Shown here in pieces: positions 43,775 to 52,728 of a DNA stretch of 64,000 bases. The position numbers and the translations under genes were made by a program. The DNA lies in NCBI RefSeq assembly GCF_000520015.2, contig NZ_CP007044.2, forward strand, positions 5,332,001 through 5,396,000, given 5' to 3'. The DNA comes from Chania multitudinisentens RB-25 (GTDB lineage Bacteria > Pseudomonadota > Gammaproteobacteria > Enterobacterales > Enterobacteriaceae). The notes under the pieces are model-generated. The model made no database searches, had not been told where the DNA came from, and was given only the letters and a program-made list of their open reading frames with translations. Numbering within the stretch: the first letter of the stretch is position 1; every line of letters starts with the position of its first letter.

Positions 43775-44497
43775 ATGAATCAAAAAAAGATCGTGCTACA
43801 ATGTGCGTGTCATTTCACGCGCATTGGCTTGGCAACGTTAATCAATAATGTGTTTGCATCTGAAAAGAATGCTTTCATTGATAATACGTTAAAACATAGC
43901 GAATCGGATATCAATAAACCGCTACCTGGTGATATTGTCATCGTGGGACTCAGCCACGACGATTATAATCCAGTATCATTACTCAATCTGATTTGTGAAG
44001 AAATATCCAGAATATCTCCGAGCAGTAAAATATTATTTCTCGCTGAAAAAAGATATATAAAAATGCTACAACGCTATCTTGGTAGCTTCAAGAATATCTG
44101 GGCATTTCTAGATATTTCATTGCCTATAGAGCAGTTGCAGCACCAATTATTCAGCGCTTCTCTTTTTAACGTAGGGATATACGAGCGTGAGCAACTTACC
44201 ACCACCGCGCTCACTCAGCGTGAATTGACCGTGTTGCATCGGCTGTTAAACGGGCAACCGGCAATCCAGGTCGCCAACGATCTCAACATTAGTGAAAAAA
44301 CGGTAAGCTGTCATAAACGTTCCGCTTTGGCGAAGCTTGATATCCGCTCATTACAACCTTTACTGATGAACAATAGCCATAGAAAAACAACCTATCACCG
44401 GCTCTATCCATCGACAAACATGGCTTCCCCACAAGGAGGGCATTCTATCGCCTATCCTTTTTCAGGTGGAACAGTGAACGACCAAAGAGCACCATGA
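43775..44497 (+). CDS. LuxR-family regulator of the fimbrial operon
   Basis: A 240-aa regulator. The N-terminal half (about 1-125) is receiver-like in layout but has no clear phospho-acceptor site; the LuxR helix-turn-helix is at about 145-205 (LTQRELTVLHRLLNGQPAIQ, ISEKTVSCHKRSALAKL). It is paralogous to the LuxR at 49263 (IVLQCACHFTRIG versus ILLQCPCEFMRLG) but has an extra C-terminal tail of about 40 residues. Operon-distal LuxR regulators, such as EcpR for the ECP pilus, control fimbrial phase or timing; control of 37603-43730 is inference. Confidence 0.82.
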   Translation: MNQKKIVLQCACHFTRIGLATLINNVFASEKNAFIDNTLKHSESDINKPLPGDIVIVGLSHDDYNPVSLLNLICEEISRISPSSKILFLAEKRYIKMLQRYLGSFKNIWAFLDISLPIEQLQHQLFSASLFNVGIYEREQLTTTALTQRELTVLHRLLNGQPAIQVANDLNISEKTVSCHKRSALAKLDIRSLQPLLMNNSHRKTTYHRLYPSTNMASPQGGHSIAYPFSGGTVNDQRAP

Positions 44498-44570
44498 TTA
44501 TCAGTAAAATAACAAGGCTAACTGAGTATTTCTTCCTAAGAAAATATCGATACATGGGGAAAACATCCAC

Positions 44571-44636
44571 TCTAATTATACTTAAAGTTATATTTTTAGT
44601 CGTTTCCCTACAACTCGAATTATTCAGGACATATAA
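44571..44636. repeat. Short (core-deleted) ERIC element
   Basis: About 66 bp with both ERIC ends (TTATACTTAAAGTTATA and CTACAACTCGAATTATTCAG) but no palindromic core. It has the same short form as the copy at 51001. A 67-codon open frame across it (44494-44697) is therefore judged spurious. The gap 44498-45067 is otherwise AT-rich with no recognisable gene. Confidence 0.6.
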
Positions 44637-45067
44637 CACTATTGTTCTCCTTAAAATCGTAGCGCCCTATATTTTGAAAAGAAAAGAATATAATTAAAAT
44701 TAAGTAGCCATAGTCTGCAATAAGTAACGACAAAACCACTCAGTGGGTTTATCTACCCTAAGTAAAAGTGAGTAATTTCCCATAGTCTCAACCCACCAGA
44801 GCAGTAAAAAACCACAATGTACCTTCTTGGAAACGTGTGACATGCCGATTCTTGGGGGGAACATCAAAGTTTCGTCGCACTATTGATGGTGATTTACTGG
44901 ATACCCTGCATAATGGAAGCAACTGAATACCTGATGGTCAACAGTACTATGGTTCTAAAAAACCAAGGTTAAAAGTCAACCCGACGTCCTCTTACCATAA
45001 AAGAGAAGTTCCTTCTTTGACTGGTTCACTTCCATAAGTAAAAGTACGGTATTTTTGGAGAAGCAAC

Positions 45068-45271
45068 ATGTTCGGTAATCTTGGTCAGGCTGGGAAATAT
45101 TTAGGACAAGCAGCACGTATGTTAGTCGGCGTACCTGACTACGACACCTACGTCCAACATATGCAGGACAACCATCCGGGCAAACCGGTGATGACCTATA
45201 AAGAGTTTTTCCGTGAACGCCAGGAGGCTCGCTACAGTGGCAGCGGCAAAGGTGGCATGCGCTGTTGCTAA
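45068..45271 (+). CDS. yjiX: YjiX/YbdD-family small protein
   Basis: A 67-aa protein nearly identical in layout to E. coli YjiX: MFGNLGQAGKYLGQAARMLV, then YKEFFRERQEARYSGSGKGG and the terminal Cys pair. The family is normally encoded directly after a CstA/BtsT peptide or pyruvate transporter and is needed for its transport activity. No such transporter precedes it here. GGAG lies 8 nt before the ATG, and yjiA follows by 23 nt. Confidence 0.93.
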   Translation: MFGNLGQAGKYLGQAARMLVGVPDYDTYVQHMQDNHPGKPVMTYKEFFRERQEARYSGSGKGGMRCC

Positions 45272-45294
45272 TCAACATGAATTAAGGACAGGAC

Positions 45295-46272
45295 ATGAAA
45301 CCCATTGCGGTTACTATTTTGACTGGCTTTTTAGGCGCGGGCAAAACGACTCTGCTGCGTCACATCCTGAATGAAAACCACGGTTACAAAATCGCCGTCA
45401 TCGAAAATGAATTCGGTGAAGTCCCTATTGATAACACCCTGATTGGCGATCGCGCCAGCCGTATCACCACTTTGAGTAATGGTTGTATCTGTTGCAGCCG
45501 CTCTAACGAATTGGCGGATGCACTGCTGGATTTACTGGATGCCGTTGATCAAGGCCAATTAGAGTTTGATCGGTTGATCATTGAATGCACAGGTATGGCC
45601 GACCCCGGCCCGATCATCCAGACGTTTTTTTCCCACGCTATCATCTGTGAGCGTTTCCTGCTGGATGGCATTATTACCTTGGTGGATGCCGTACATGCCG
45701 AGCAGCAACTTAATCAGTTCACGATCTCCCAAGCGCAAGTGGGTTATGCCGATCGTATTTTGCTAACCAAAACTGACATTGCGCCGGATAACGCCACCTT
45801 GCTCCATCGTTTACAGCTAATGAACGCTCGCGCACCGATTTATAACGTCACCCACGGTGATATTGATCTTAGCCTTTTATTCGATATTGAAGGGTTTGTA
45901 CTCAATGATCGCCTTAACATAACCACACCACCCTCACTATTTCGGCGTATTCCACAGCCACAAAATAATATCCAGTCAATTGTGGTCTATCACATACCGC
46001 CACTGGAATTAATACAGATATCTGAGGTAATGGAAGATTTACTGCTGAAATTTGCCGACAACTTGTTACGTTATAAAGGTATTTTATCGATAAAAGACGA
46101 ACCACGCCGATTACTGTTCCAGGGCGTTCAGCGTCTGTATAACGCTGACTGGGACCGCGAGTGGTTACCCGCTGATAAGCGTAAAAGTACCATGGTGTTT
46201 ATCGGGATTGATTTACCAGAAGAAGAGATTCGCGGGGCCTTTACCGCACTTGGGGACACGTTTGTACATTAA
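45295..46272 (+). CDS. yjiA: COG0523-family P-loop GTPase YjiA
   Basis: A 325-aa G3E GTPase of the metallochaperone-like CobW/UreG group. Walker A GFLGAGKT is at 11-18, the metal-binding CICC at 64-67, and the G-domain motifs ECTGMADP and LTKTD follow. The C-terminal CobW_C-like domain (about 225-320) has FIGIDLPEEEIRGAF. Cofactor: binds GTP and transition metals in E. coli; client unknown. Co-transcribed with yjiX. Confidence 0.92.
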   Translation: MKPIAVTILTGFLGAGKTTLLRHILNENHGYKIAVIENEFGEVPIDNTLIGDRASRITTLSNGCICCSRSNELADALLDLLDAVDQGQLEFDRLIIECTGMADPGPIIQTFFSHAIICERFLLDGIITLVDAVHAEQQLNQFTISQAQVGYADRILLTKTDIAPDNATLLHRLQLMNARAPIYNVTHGDIDLSLLFDIEGFVLNDRLNITTPPSLFRRIPQPQNNIQSIVVYHIPPLELIQISEVMEDLLLKFADNLLRYKGILSIKDEPRRLLFQGVQRLYNADWDREWLPADKRKSTMVFIGIDLPEEEIRGAFTALGDTFVH

Positions 46273-46327
46273 ACCAGCAAACTGCTCTGCAACGCTGGCC
46301 GCATTTTTCCCTTTTTAACATGACGAA

Positions 46328-46412
46328 TACCCCAGTTATAGAATTATCTATGCTTCTGGGGATTCTTCAGGAACCTGCCACCGCTCTGCGGTTCAAATTA
46401 TTTAAAGTTATA
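46328..46412. repeat. Degenerate, truncated ERIC element
   Basis: Core-derived CTTCTGGGGATTC, an opposing CCCCAG and the right end TTCAAATTATTTAAAGTTATA survive; the left end is lost. It lies in the 349-bp yjiA-LysR gap (46273-46621), which otherwise shows only AT-rich sequence and the GAGGG ribosome site of the LysR gene. Confidence 0.5.
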
Positions 46413-46621
46413 GAAGTTAATTAACAATGAGTTCTTAGAGAATAAAAACGGGAACTACAGCGCCTGAGCCTGATACCAGAGCAAACTAAAACCTCTTTCT
46501 CACACGTATGTACCTTTAGATTAAACGACTTCCTACTATACTTCTAAACATCCTCCCCGGTTTTTGCGAGGGAGCAGCAGATACTTTATAATTTTCCGTC
46601 TAAAGCTAGAGAGGGTGCCTT

Positions 46622-47545
46622 ATGCCAAATCTCCCCAAAATCAGTCATCTTAGGGTTTTTGAAGCGATTATTTTGCATGGTAGCGTGCGAGCAGCAGCAA
46701 AAGCCTTAAATCAGACACAGCCTGGTATAACACGCACTCTTAAAGAGCTTGAAACAACGCTTGGTGCAACATTAATGGTTAGGGGAACCCGAGGCATGGT
46801 TCTGACTGATATGGGGCGGCTCTTCGAAACACGTATGAAATTTGTGCTAAATGAACTTGAACGTGCGGTAGATGAGATAAAACAAGTTAATCAATCACAG
46901 CATGGAACCGTTTCATTTGGCTGCTCTCATCTCAAAACACTGAGCATTATTCCTAGTGTTATGCAAAGGATCCATAAAATGTATCCTAAAGCACAAATAT
47001 CTCTTTATGAAGGGCAGCAATCGGAGTTGCTACCATCGCTACGTGTCGGCAGATTGGATTTTTTTATCGGTATCATCTCTGAAGAAATTTCTCTTGGGGA
47101 ATTTGTGGAAGAGCCTTTATTGAGCTGCCCGTTTGGTGTTATTGCCAGAAAGGGGCACCCTTTAGCTAACAGCACTTCTCTCGCAGAATTACGTAATGCC
47201 AAGTGGTATTTACCCGTTGCTGGTGCTGGGTACTACCACGATCTTGAATTGTTCCTTTTCCCCGAAGGAAAAGGGCCTGAAAATGCGATATTTAAGGGGG
47301 ATTCGATAGCCGTTGGCGAACGATTAGTGCTTGAGGCTGATTATTTGGTTATTGGCCCACTGGCAATGCTTGATATCGATTTTGTAAACAAACTATTTTG
47401 CACCATTCCGGTGAAAGAAAAGCTCCCTGATGGCCATTACAGCCTACTTTATCGCCAAGATTCTTCTTTAACTCCCTTAGCCAAGCATTTGATCAACGAG
47501 ATCCGCATAGAATGCGGCAAACAGGTTATTCAGCGAGTAAACTGA
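46622..47545 (+). CDS. LysR-family regulator A
   Basis: A 307-aa LysR-type regulator. Helix-turn-helix at about 5-65 (GSVRAAAKALNQTQPGITRT, KELETTLGATLMVRGTRGMV) and effector domain at about 93-300. It is paralogous to the LysR at 50063: aligned N-terminal segments share most residues (RAAA, QTQPG, GxRGxVLTxMGRxFE). No adjacent divergent gene hints at a target. GAGGG lies before the ATG. Confidence 0.85.
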   Translation: MPNLPKISHLRVFEAIILHGSVRAAAKALNQTQPGITRTLKELETTLGATLMVRGTRGMVLTDMGRLFETRMKFVLNELERAVDEIKQVNQSQHGTVSFGCSHLKTLSIIPSVMQRIHKMYPKAQISLYEGQQSELLPSLRVGRLDFFIGIISEEISLGEFVEEPLLSCPFGVIARKGHPLANSTSLAELRNAKWYLPVAGAGYYHDLELFLFPEGKGPENAIFKGDSIAVGERLVLEADYLVIGPLAMLDIDFVNKLFCTIPVKEKLPDGHYSLLYRQDSSLTPLAKHLINEIRIECGKQVIQRVN

Positions 47546-47612
47546 GTGGCTCAGGCAAATTTGCCCAGTTAACATAATTGCTGCTGATAATCAGTCTATG
47601 CAAAAAACTTGT

Positions 47613-47653
47613 GGAGATGGCTCATTCTGATAATTCAATGAGATAGCATCTCC
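47613..47653. other. Long imperfect hairpin downstream of LysR A
   Basis: GGAGATG / CATCTCC arms with an inner CTCATT / AATGAG pairing, 68 nt after the LysR stop. No T-run on the plus side. On the minus side a T6 tract starts after the arm, so it might terminate an unseen minus transcript. The gap 47546-48331 holds this, the ERIC copy at 47833 and otherwise unremarkable AT-rich DNA. Confidence 0.35.
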
Positions 47654-47832
47654 AAAGGGGTTAACAGCCTGGAGACTTGGCAGATAAAATGACCTCAAGC
47701 GTATCGAATCTGATAAGCACTGCTGACTTATGTCACTCACCAGACTCATTCATGAAATCATTCCACCAATCAAATGATGAGAATTTTCTTATCATATTTC
47801 CAGCTTTTTATATGCCCTAATCATCTCCGCCA

Positions 47833-47961
47833 ATATATCCGTAATACTCCAAACCGTCTGTGTGCTGGCTGCACTTTCTCTCACTGCCGCAGCGCTATCT
47901 ATACTCCTGAAGGCCCGCGAGCCTGACATTTCCTTGCAACTCAGATTATTTTTATAATATA
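47833..47961. repeat. ERIC element, degenerate full length
   Basis: About 129 bp bounded by ATATATCCGTAATACTCC and CAGATTATTTTTATAATATA, including GTGCTGGCTGCACT and CTTGCAACTC as in the ERIC consensus; the core palindrome has decayed. Confidence 0.6.
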
Positions 47962-48331
47962 GAAATTAAATATAATTCAACCAGATAAAAACAAATAAAA
48001 TACAATAAGATATAAAATAAAACACACTATTTCCCCGAGCGTTAGCCCGCTTGAAACGGCAGCTTTATCACAAGTTTTTTTGGACCCATGGTGCACCATA
48101 ACTCTTCCTTATTATAGATCTCTAGCAACAGATGAAATATCCGTAATAATAATTTATGCACAGGAAAAATCTCCCTCCCAGCAATACTGACTTTATGCGC
48201 ATTTTTAAATGTCGTTTTTTAACCGATTTTAGTGATTTTATGTACATTAATCTGAATTTATTTATGGTTGTTTGTATATCATTTTGTTTAAAAATAAATT
48301 TTACCAACTAATGCCTTTTTTGCATCGCGAC

Positions 48332-48564
48332 AAACAAAATATCATCTTCCCATCTACCGAGATTAATCCTATAGTACAGCCACACTAAAAAAGAGGGATG
48401 AAACTTTCCCCATTATGATTCGCTTCTCCATAAAAAGAGATGTTTTTACACTTTGAGTAAACCTCAAATAGCCTGATAAAAGGTTGCTTGCAAAAAAATC
48501 AATATATTCGCAAGAATTTTCTTAATGAAAAGGACGACGTTTAATTGTAAAAAGGAAATGAGTG
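48332..48564 (+). promoter_or_regulatory. Second copy of the fimbrial promoter/leader
   Basis: Collinear with 37361-37602: the same AAACAAAATATCATCT, CCTATAGTACAGCC in place of CTTATAGTTCAGCC, and an almost identical ribosome-site flank (GTAAAAAGGAAA). The conserved leader suggests the pseudogene downstream may still be transcribed. Confidence 0.55.
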
Positions 48565-48834
48565 ATGAATAAGATTATTTTATTTGTTGTGGTCGCTACA
48601 GTTGTGCCCACCGGAATGGCATATGCTACTACTGCCGTAGCCGCTGGTTTTGCAGGCAAACCGGCCATTCAGGGCTCTCCGTTGACAACAACCGCACTTG
48701 GTAGTTTTGATAGCCCGCGTACTCTGAAAGTGGCCGTAGGCATTTCTACCAACATCGTTTCTACTCCTGAACTACCACTAACGATTCATGCCAGGGCAAT
48801 CGATTATCAAAATCATAAGATTACGCTGCAATAG
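48565..48834 (+). pseudogene. Internally deleted fimbrial major-subunit gene
   Basis: An 89-codon frame whose signal peptide (NKIILFVVVATVVPTGMAYA) matches the pilin at 37603 and then jumps in frame to the late pilin segment (AGFAGKPAIQGSPL versus VSFAGKPIVQGTAL, then GSFDSPRTLKV versus GGFDNTYTLKI). About 70 mature residues, including the donor strand, are missing, and the normal C terminus GSYQGNLVMLF is replaced. Downstream DNA (GTTTTATTAACGTTTTCATG) also matches that after the intact gene. It cannot assemble as a pilin, but the frame is open and could yield a secreted peptide. Confidence 0.75.
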
Positions 48835-49262
48835 TTTTATTAACGTTTTCATGTAATGAGTAATCGAATTACTCTCAAAGAATTATTATCAAAGGCCAGA
48901 AAAACAAATAAAAACCATTATATTCATTAGTATCAGCGACATGGGGTTTAACAAATAATACTAAATTAACTTAAACACCTCATTAATTATTAAAAAACAC
49001 TAACAAAGTTAATAAATTATTCATTAAACATGAAAAATATTACAAGAATTATCCTAGAATTATAAGGGGGTTTATTTTCACGAATTCCATCGATAACAAT
49101 ATGGGGTGATAAAATATCAGGTGCTAAACTACCCTCACAAAAAATAAAAATAGTATGGCTCGTATTTTTTGATGAGGCAAAAATAAAAATAGAGAGTTGA
49201 AAATACAGACAACTCCTAACTTTTCGATAAGATATATTTTCTAATCAAAATGGATATTTAAT
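48835..49262 (+). other. Intergenic sequence homologous to the pilin-usher spacer
   Basis: AT-rich gap. The first part repeats the spacer after the intact pilin gene (TTTATTAACGTTTTCATGT, then CTCATTAATTATTAA versus CTCATTAACTATTAA). Usher, chaperones and adhesin are absent and the LuxR paralog follows directly, so this marks a deletion join. No gene seen. Confidence 0.5.
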
Positions 49263-49874
49263 ATGATAAATATGGAAAGCAAGAAAATATTATTACAATG
49301 CCCATGTGAATTTATGCGTCTTGGAATCATGGGGCTATTAGACACCCCTTATTCGGATGAAGATAACGACACAGTGATCAATGTCAGCAGCCTAGAAAAA
49401 GCTGAGGATGTCTTAATCACTATTTTCGACTTTGATATTATTATCTTGACAATAAACAGTATGTATTATAATGCCGCAGAGCTTATCTATATGTTGAGTT
49501 ATCGTATCCCTATTCATCACCCGGACAGCAAAATTATTATCCTTACAGAAGATAAATGCATTAAGGCTATAAAGCGTCATTTAAAAGGGCTGGGTAATAT
49601 TGGCATAATTTTGGAAGCGAACGAATCTGTTGAAAAAATACAGTCTGAGTTGTCATTCACCAGCCACTCTAATAAAAAATCAAACAAATCAATCGCTAGA
49701 ATGACCTGTGTACTCTCAATGCGAGAGTTGACAATATTAAAAAAATTATTAAGTGGTAAAAGCATCACTCAGGTCGCTAAAGAGTTAGCGATAAATTATA
49801 AAACCGTCAGTCATTATAAACGTTCAGCGATGAACAAACTGGGTATAAGGACATTGCATCCATTGTTTATTTAA
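49263..49874 (+). CDS. LuxR-family regulator, paralog of the fimbrial LuxR
   Basis: A 203-aa protein collinear with the LuxR at 43775: N-terminal KILLQCPCEFMRLGIMGLL, mid FDIIILTINSMYY, and LuxR helix-turn-helix at about 145-203 (LSMRELTILKKLLSGKSITQ, INYKTVSHYKRSAMNKLGIR). It ends right after the DNA-binding helices (LHPLFI), without the extra tail of its paralog. The frame is intact although its structural operon has been lost, so it could cross-regulate the intact operon. The start may be ATG 49263 or 49272. Confidence 0.8.
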   Translation: MINMESKKILLQCPCEFMRLGIMGLLDTPYSDEDNDTVINVSSLEKAEDVLITIFDFDIIILTINSMYYNAAELIYMLSYRIPIHHPDSKIIILTEDKCIKAIKRHLKGLGNIGIILEANESVEKIQSELSFTSHSNKKSNKSIARMTCVLSMRELTILKKLLSGKSITQVAKELAINYKTVSHYKRSAMNKLGIRTLHPLFI

Positions 49875-50062
49875 TTTTAAAAATCAATCAGTTAAATTAA
49901 CAATCAATATTTCTTGAGTAAATATTAATGAGAAATTTTACTGATTTTTAAACATTCACTATAGGCTTAGTTATTCTTTATGGCTTAACAAATTTTCACT
50001 TATGAATAACACCAGAGCATTTTTTATTAACCTTACCATTTTACATACGGAAAGAGATTGTA

Positions 50063-50989
50063 ATGGACGGACTTCTCATGACGCGCCTGCCAAAAATTCA
50101 TCAGATGAAAACATTTCTGAGAATAATCGAATGCGGTAGCATTCGTGCAGCAGCGGTAGAACTCAAACAAACTCAGCCAGGTGTCACGAGAGCGATAAAA
50201 GAACTCGAGAAAACATTAGGCTGCCCACTATTTATTCGAGGCAGTCGTGGCATTGTCCTCACCGAAATGGGGCGTGTTTTCGAAAGCCGTGCGCAACTTA
50301 TCATGAAAGAGTTGGAACGGGCAATCAGTGAAATCGAGATTATTAATGGCGCATCCCAAGGCGCTGTAACATTAGGATGCTCATCGCTTCTGCCTTTCAC
50401 TATTATGTCATCCTCAATCCAGAGATTTCACAGGCGCTATCCTAATGTAAAAGTCAATATCACCGAAGGGCAAGTATCCGAACTGCTTCCTGCTTTACGT
50501 GAAGGCGAATTAGATTTTATTATTGATGCCGTTTCTTCAGATATTACGATTAGTGATATTACTATAGAGCCATTTTTTAAGACATCAGCGCATATTTTGA
50601 CAAGCAAAAAACATTCACTGGCGAATTCTACCTCATTGAGTGATTTGCAATATGCCAGCTGGTGCTTACCCTCATCAAAAATTGGCTACTATGATAAATT
50701 AAATTCGGTGCTTTTCTCCGAAAACCAGGATACATTGGCAACAGTAGTGCGATCCAATACTATGATTATGGCCTTACAGATGGTATTAAATGAAAGCTAT
50801 CTTACCGTGGGTACAAAAGAAATACTCAAAGTTCCTTATTTCAGCCAGGATCTACACTCTATTCCGCTACAAGAACCATTACCCGATATAGAATATAGTT
50901 TCATTTATTCTCAACGATTTCCTCTAACACAAATAGCGAGGAAATTCATCAATAAATTAAGATTTGAATATGAAGACTCGCAAGAGTAA
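50063..50989 (+). CDS. LysR-family regulator B
   Basis: A 308-aa LysR-type regulator, sister of the gene at 46622. Helix-turn-helix at about 9-70 (GSIRAAAVELKQTQPGVTRA, IKELEKTLGCPLFIRGSRG), effector domain to the C terminus. Both genes follow LuxR-type fimbrial regulators and appear to be part of the same duplication history. The start may be 50063 or the ATG at 50078. Target unknown. Confidence 0.83.
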   Translation: MDGLLMTRLPKIHQMKTFLRIIECGSIRAAAVELKQTQPGVTRAIKELEKTLGCPLFIRGSRGIVLTEMGRVFESRAQLIMKELERAISEIEIINGASQGAVTLGCSSLLPFTIMSSSIQRFHRRYPNVKVNITEGQVSELLPALREGELDFIIDAVSSDITISDITIEPFFKTSAHILTSKKHSLANSTSLSDLQYASWCLPSSKIGYYDKLNSVLFSENQDTLATVVRSNTMIMALQMVLNESYLTVGTKEILKVPYFSQDLHSIPLQEPLPDIEYSFIYSQRFPLTQIARKFINKLRFEYEDSQE

Positions 50990-51000
50990 TATCGATAACC

Positions 51001-51066
51001 TATATCCATCATACTCTAAGTTGCCTGTGTATTGGTTTTCCTGCAACTCAAGTTATTTAGAGTATA
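51001..51066. repeat. Short (core-deleted) ERIC element
   Basis: Both ERIC ends are present (TATATCCATCATACTCTAAG and CTGCAACTCAAGTTATTTAG) with only about 25 bp between, lacking the palindromic core. Same short form as at 44571. The rest of the 50990-51507 gap is AT-rich; a weak 6-bp hairpin (51478-51498) beyond garK is the only other structure seen. Confidence 0.65.
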
Positions 51067-51507
51067 AAAATTTTAATATAGTCAATTTTAGCGAACGCTC
51101 TGAAAAATACTCAGCAAAAGAGCAGAGAAATTATAAGAAATGAGTATAATTCAGACAAAGTGACAACATATGATACAACACGACGCGTGACCAGAGTGGT
51201 CAAAAAATTGACCACACCCTCAATCAATATATTCTTATGATATTTTTAAATATAACCCATTGTATTTAAACAAAAATAAAAAAACACTCCATGAAATATA
51301 CCAAGAAATTATTATTTACTTTACCCTATCAAAAACACTTAAATACATTTAATTTTAACAATGTATAAAAAATCACCTTGGGGTAAAAACCTATTTTCAT
51401 TATCCCCTGCCCCTATCATTCCTGCGTAATAATATACATCCAACAAGTATCATGATTGGTGCAGAAATAAAGCGATACCCCTTCTTCTTGCAAAGGGGCA
51501 TCGGCGC

Positions 51508-52644
51508 TTATCTCTGAGCCAATTTGATCGTCGCGGCAATATTACGCGATGCCATCCGCACATTTTCGCCCGCATTTTCTAATGCTTCTTCCAATGTACA
51601 GATACTGGGTAGCACACTGAATACAGCATCCAATCCATGTTGATGCACCACGCTGACGTCAGGGCTCAGGCTGCCAGCAATACCAATCACCGGTTTGTGA
51701 TAACGCTTGGCCACCCTGGCAACACCGATTGGGACTTTACCATTCAAGCTCTGGCTATCGATCCGGCCTTCACCCGTGATCACCAATGTCGCATCACGCA
51801 CCAGTTCGTCCAGCCCCAATGCATCCATAACAATCTCTATTCCCTGGCGCAAATCTGCCCGGCAGAAAGCCAGCAATGCGGCTCCCATTCCCCCGGCAGC
51901 CCCCGCCCCTGCGACCCGATCAACATCAATATCCAGCCAATATTTGATCATTTGTGCATAATGCTGCAAAGCTAAATCCAGCTGTTCAACCATCTGCGGC
52001 GTGGCCCCTTTCTGCGGGCCGAAAATTGCCGAAGCCCCCTCCTTACCGGTCAATGGATTGGTAACATCGCAGGCAATCTCAAATTTACACTGATGGATAC
52101 GTGGATCTAACCCACTGATATCAATACATGCTAACTGAGCCAACGTTTCACCGCCAAAACCAAGCTCTTTACCTTGGCTATCCAATAGCCGGGCGCCTAA
52201 AGCCTGCACCATGCCAGCACCACCGTCATTGGTCGCACTGCCACCAATGCCGATAATGCAATGCCGAACCCCTTGATCCAGTGCACAACGAATCAGTTCA
52301 CCAGTACCATAAGAGGTGGTTTTCAGCGGGTTACGCCGTTGCCCCGGCACCAGTTCTAGCCCACTAGCCGCCGCCATTTCGATAAAAGCACTTTGCCCAT
52401 CGCCAGACAAACCAAAAAATGCCATCACTTTCTCACCGAGCGGCCCGGTGACTTCTACATCAATTTTGCGACCAGCGGTGGCTGCCACCATCACTTCCAC
52501 CGTGCCTTCCCCCCCATCCGCCATAGGGAGTTTCAGGTAATTAGCCTGTGGGAAAACCTCTCGAAACCCAGCCTCAATACACGAGGCGACGTCAAATGCA
52601 GAAAGGCTTTCTTTGTATGAATCCGGCGCAATCACTATTTTCAT
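51508..52644 (-). CDS. garK: Glycerate 2-kinase GarK
   Basis: ATP-dependent kinase converting D-glycerate to 2-phosphoglycerate, the exit step of galactarate/glucarate catabolism. The 378-aa product has N-terminal KIVIAPDSYKESLSA, MADGGEGTVEVM (about 41-52), GIGGSATNDGGAGM (about 132-145) and GEGRIDSQSLNGK near the C terminus, all hallmarks of the GckA/GarK family. Last gene of the gudP-gudD-garL-garR-garK unit, 84 nt after garR. Confidence 0.94.
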   Translation of the reverse strand: MKIVIAPDSYKESLSAFDVASCIEAGFREVFPQANYLKLPMADGGEGTVEVMVAATAGRKIDVEVTGPLGEKVMAFFGLSGDGQSAFIEMAAASGLELVPGQRRNPLKTTSYGTGELIRCALDQGVRHCIIGIGGSATNDGGAGMVQALGARLLDSQGKELGFGGETLAQLACIDISGLDPRIHQCKFEIACDVTNPLTGKEGASAIFGPQKGATPQMVEQLDLALQHYAQMIKYWLDIDVDRVAGAGAAGGMGAALLAFCRADLRQGIEIVMDALGLDELVRDATLVITGEGRIDSQSLNGKVPIGVARVAKRYHKPVIGIAGSLSPDVSVVHQHGLDAVFSVLPSICTLEEALENAGENVRMASRNIAATIKLAQR

Positions 52645-52728
52645 AAGCTGTCAGCTCCCTAGCGCCCTAACCAGTAAAGGCCGTACCATCCGGCCCACTG
52701 ATTAGACGGGCGCAACATCCGGTGCCCC

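Noticed and set aside
44494..44697. 67-codon hydrophobic frame overlapping the LuxR stop by 4 nt
   Set aside because: The ATGA overlap looked like coupling, but much of the frame runs through a short ERIC element, so coding is unlikely.
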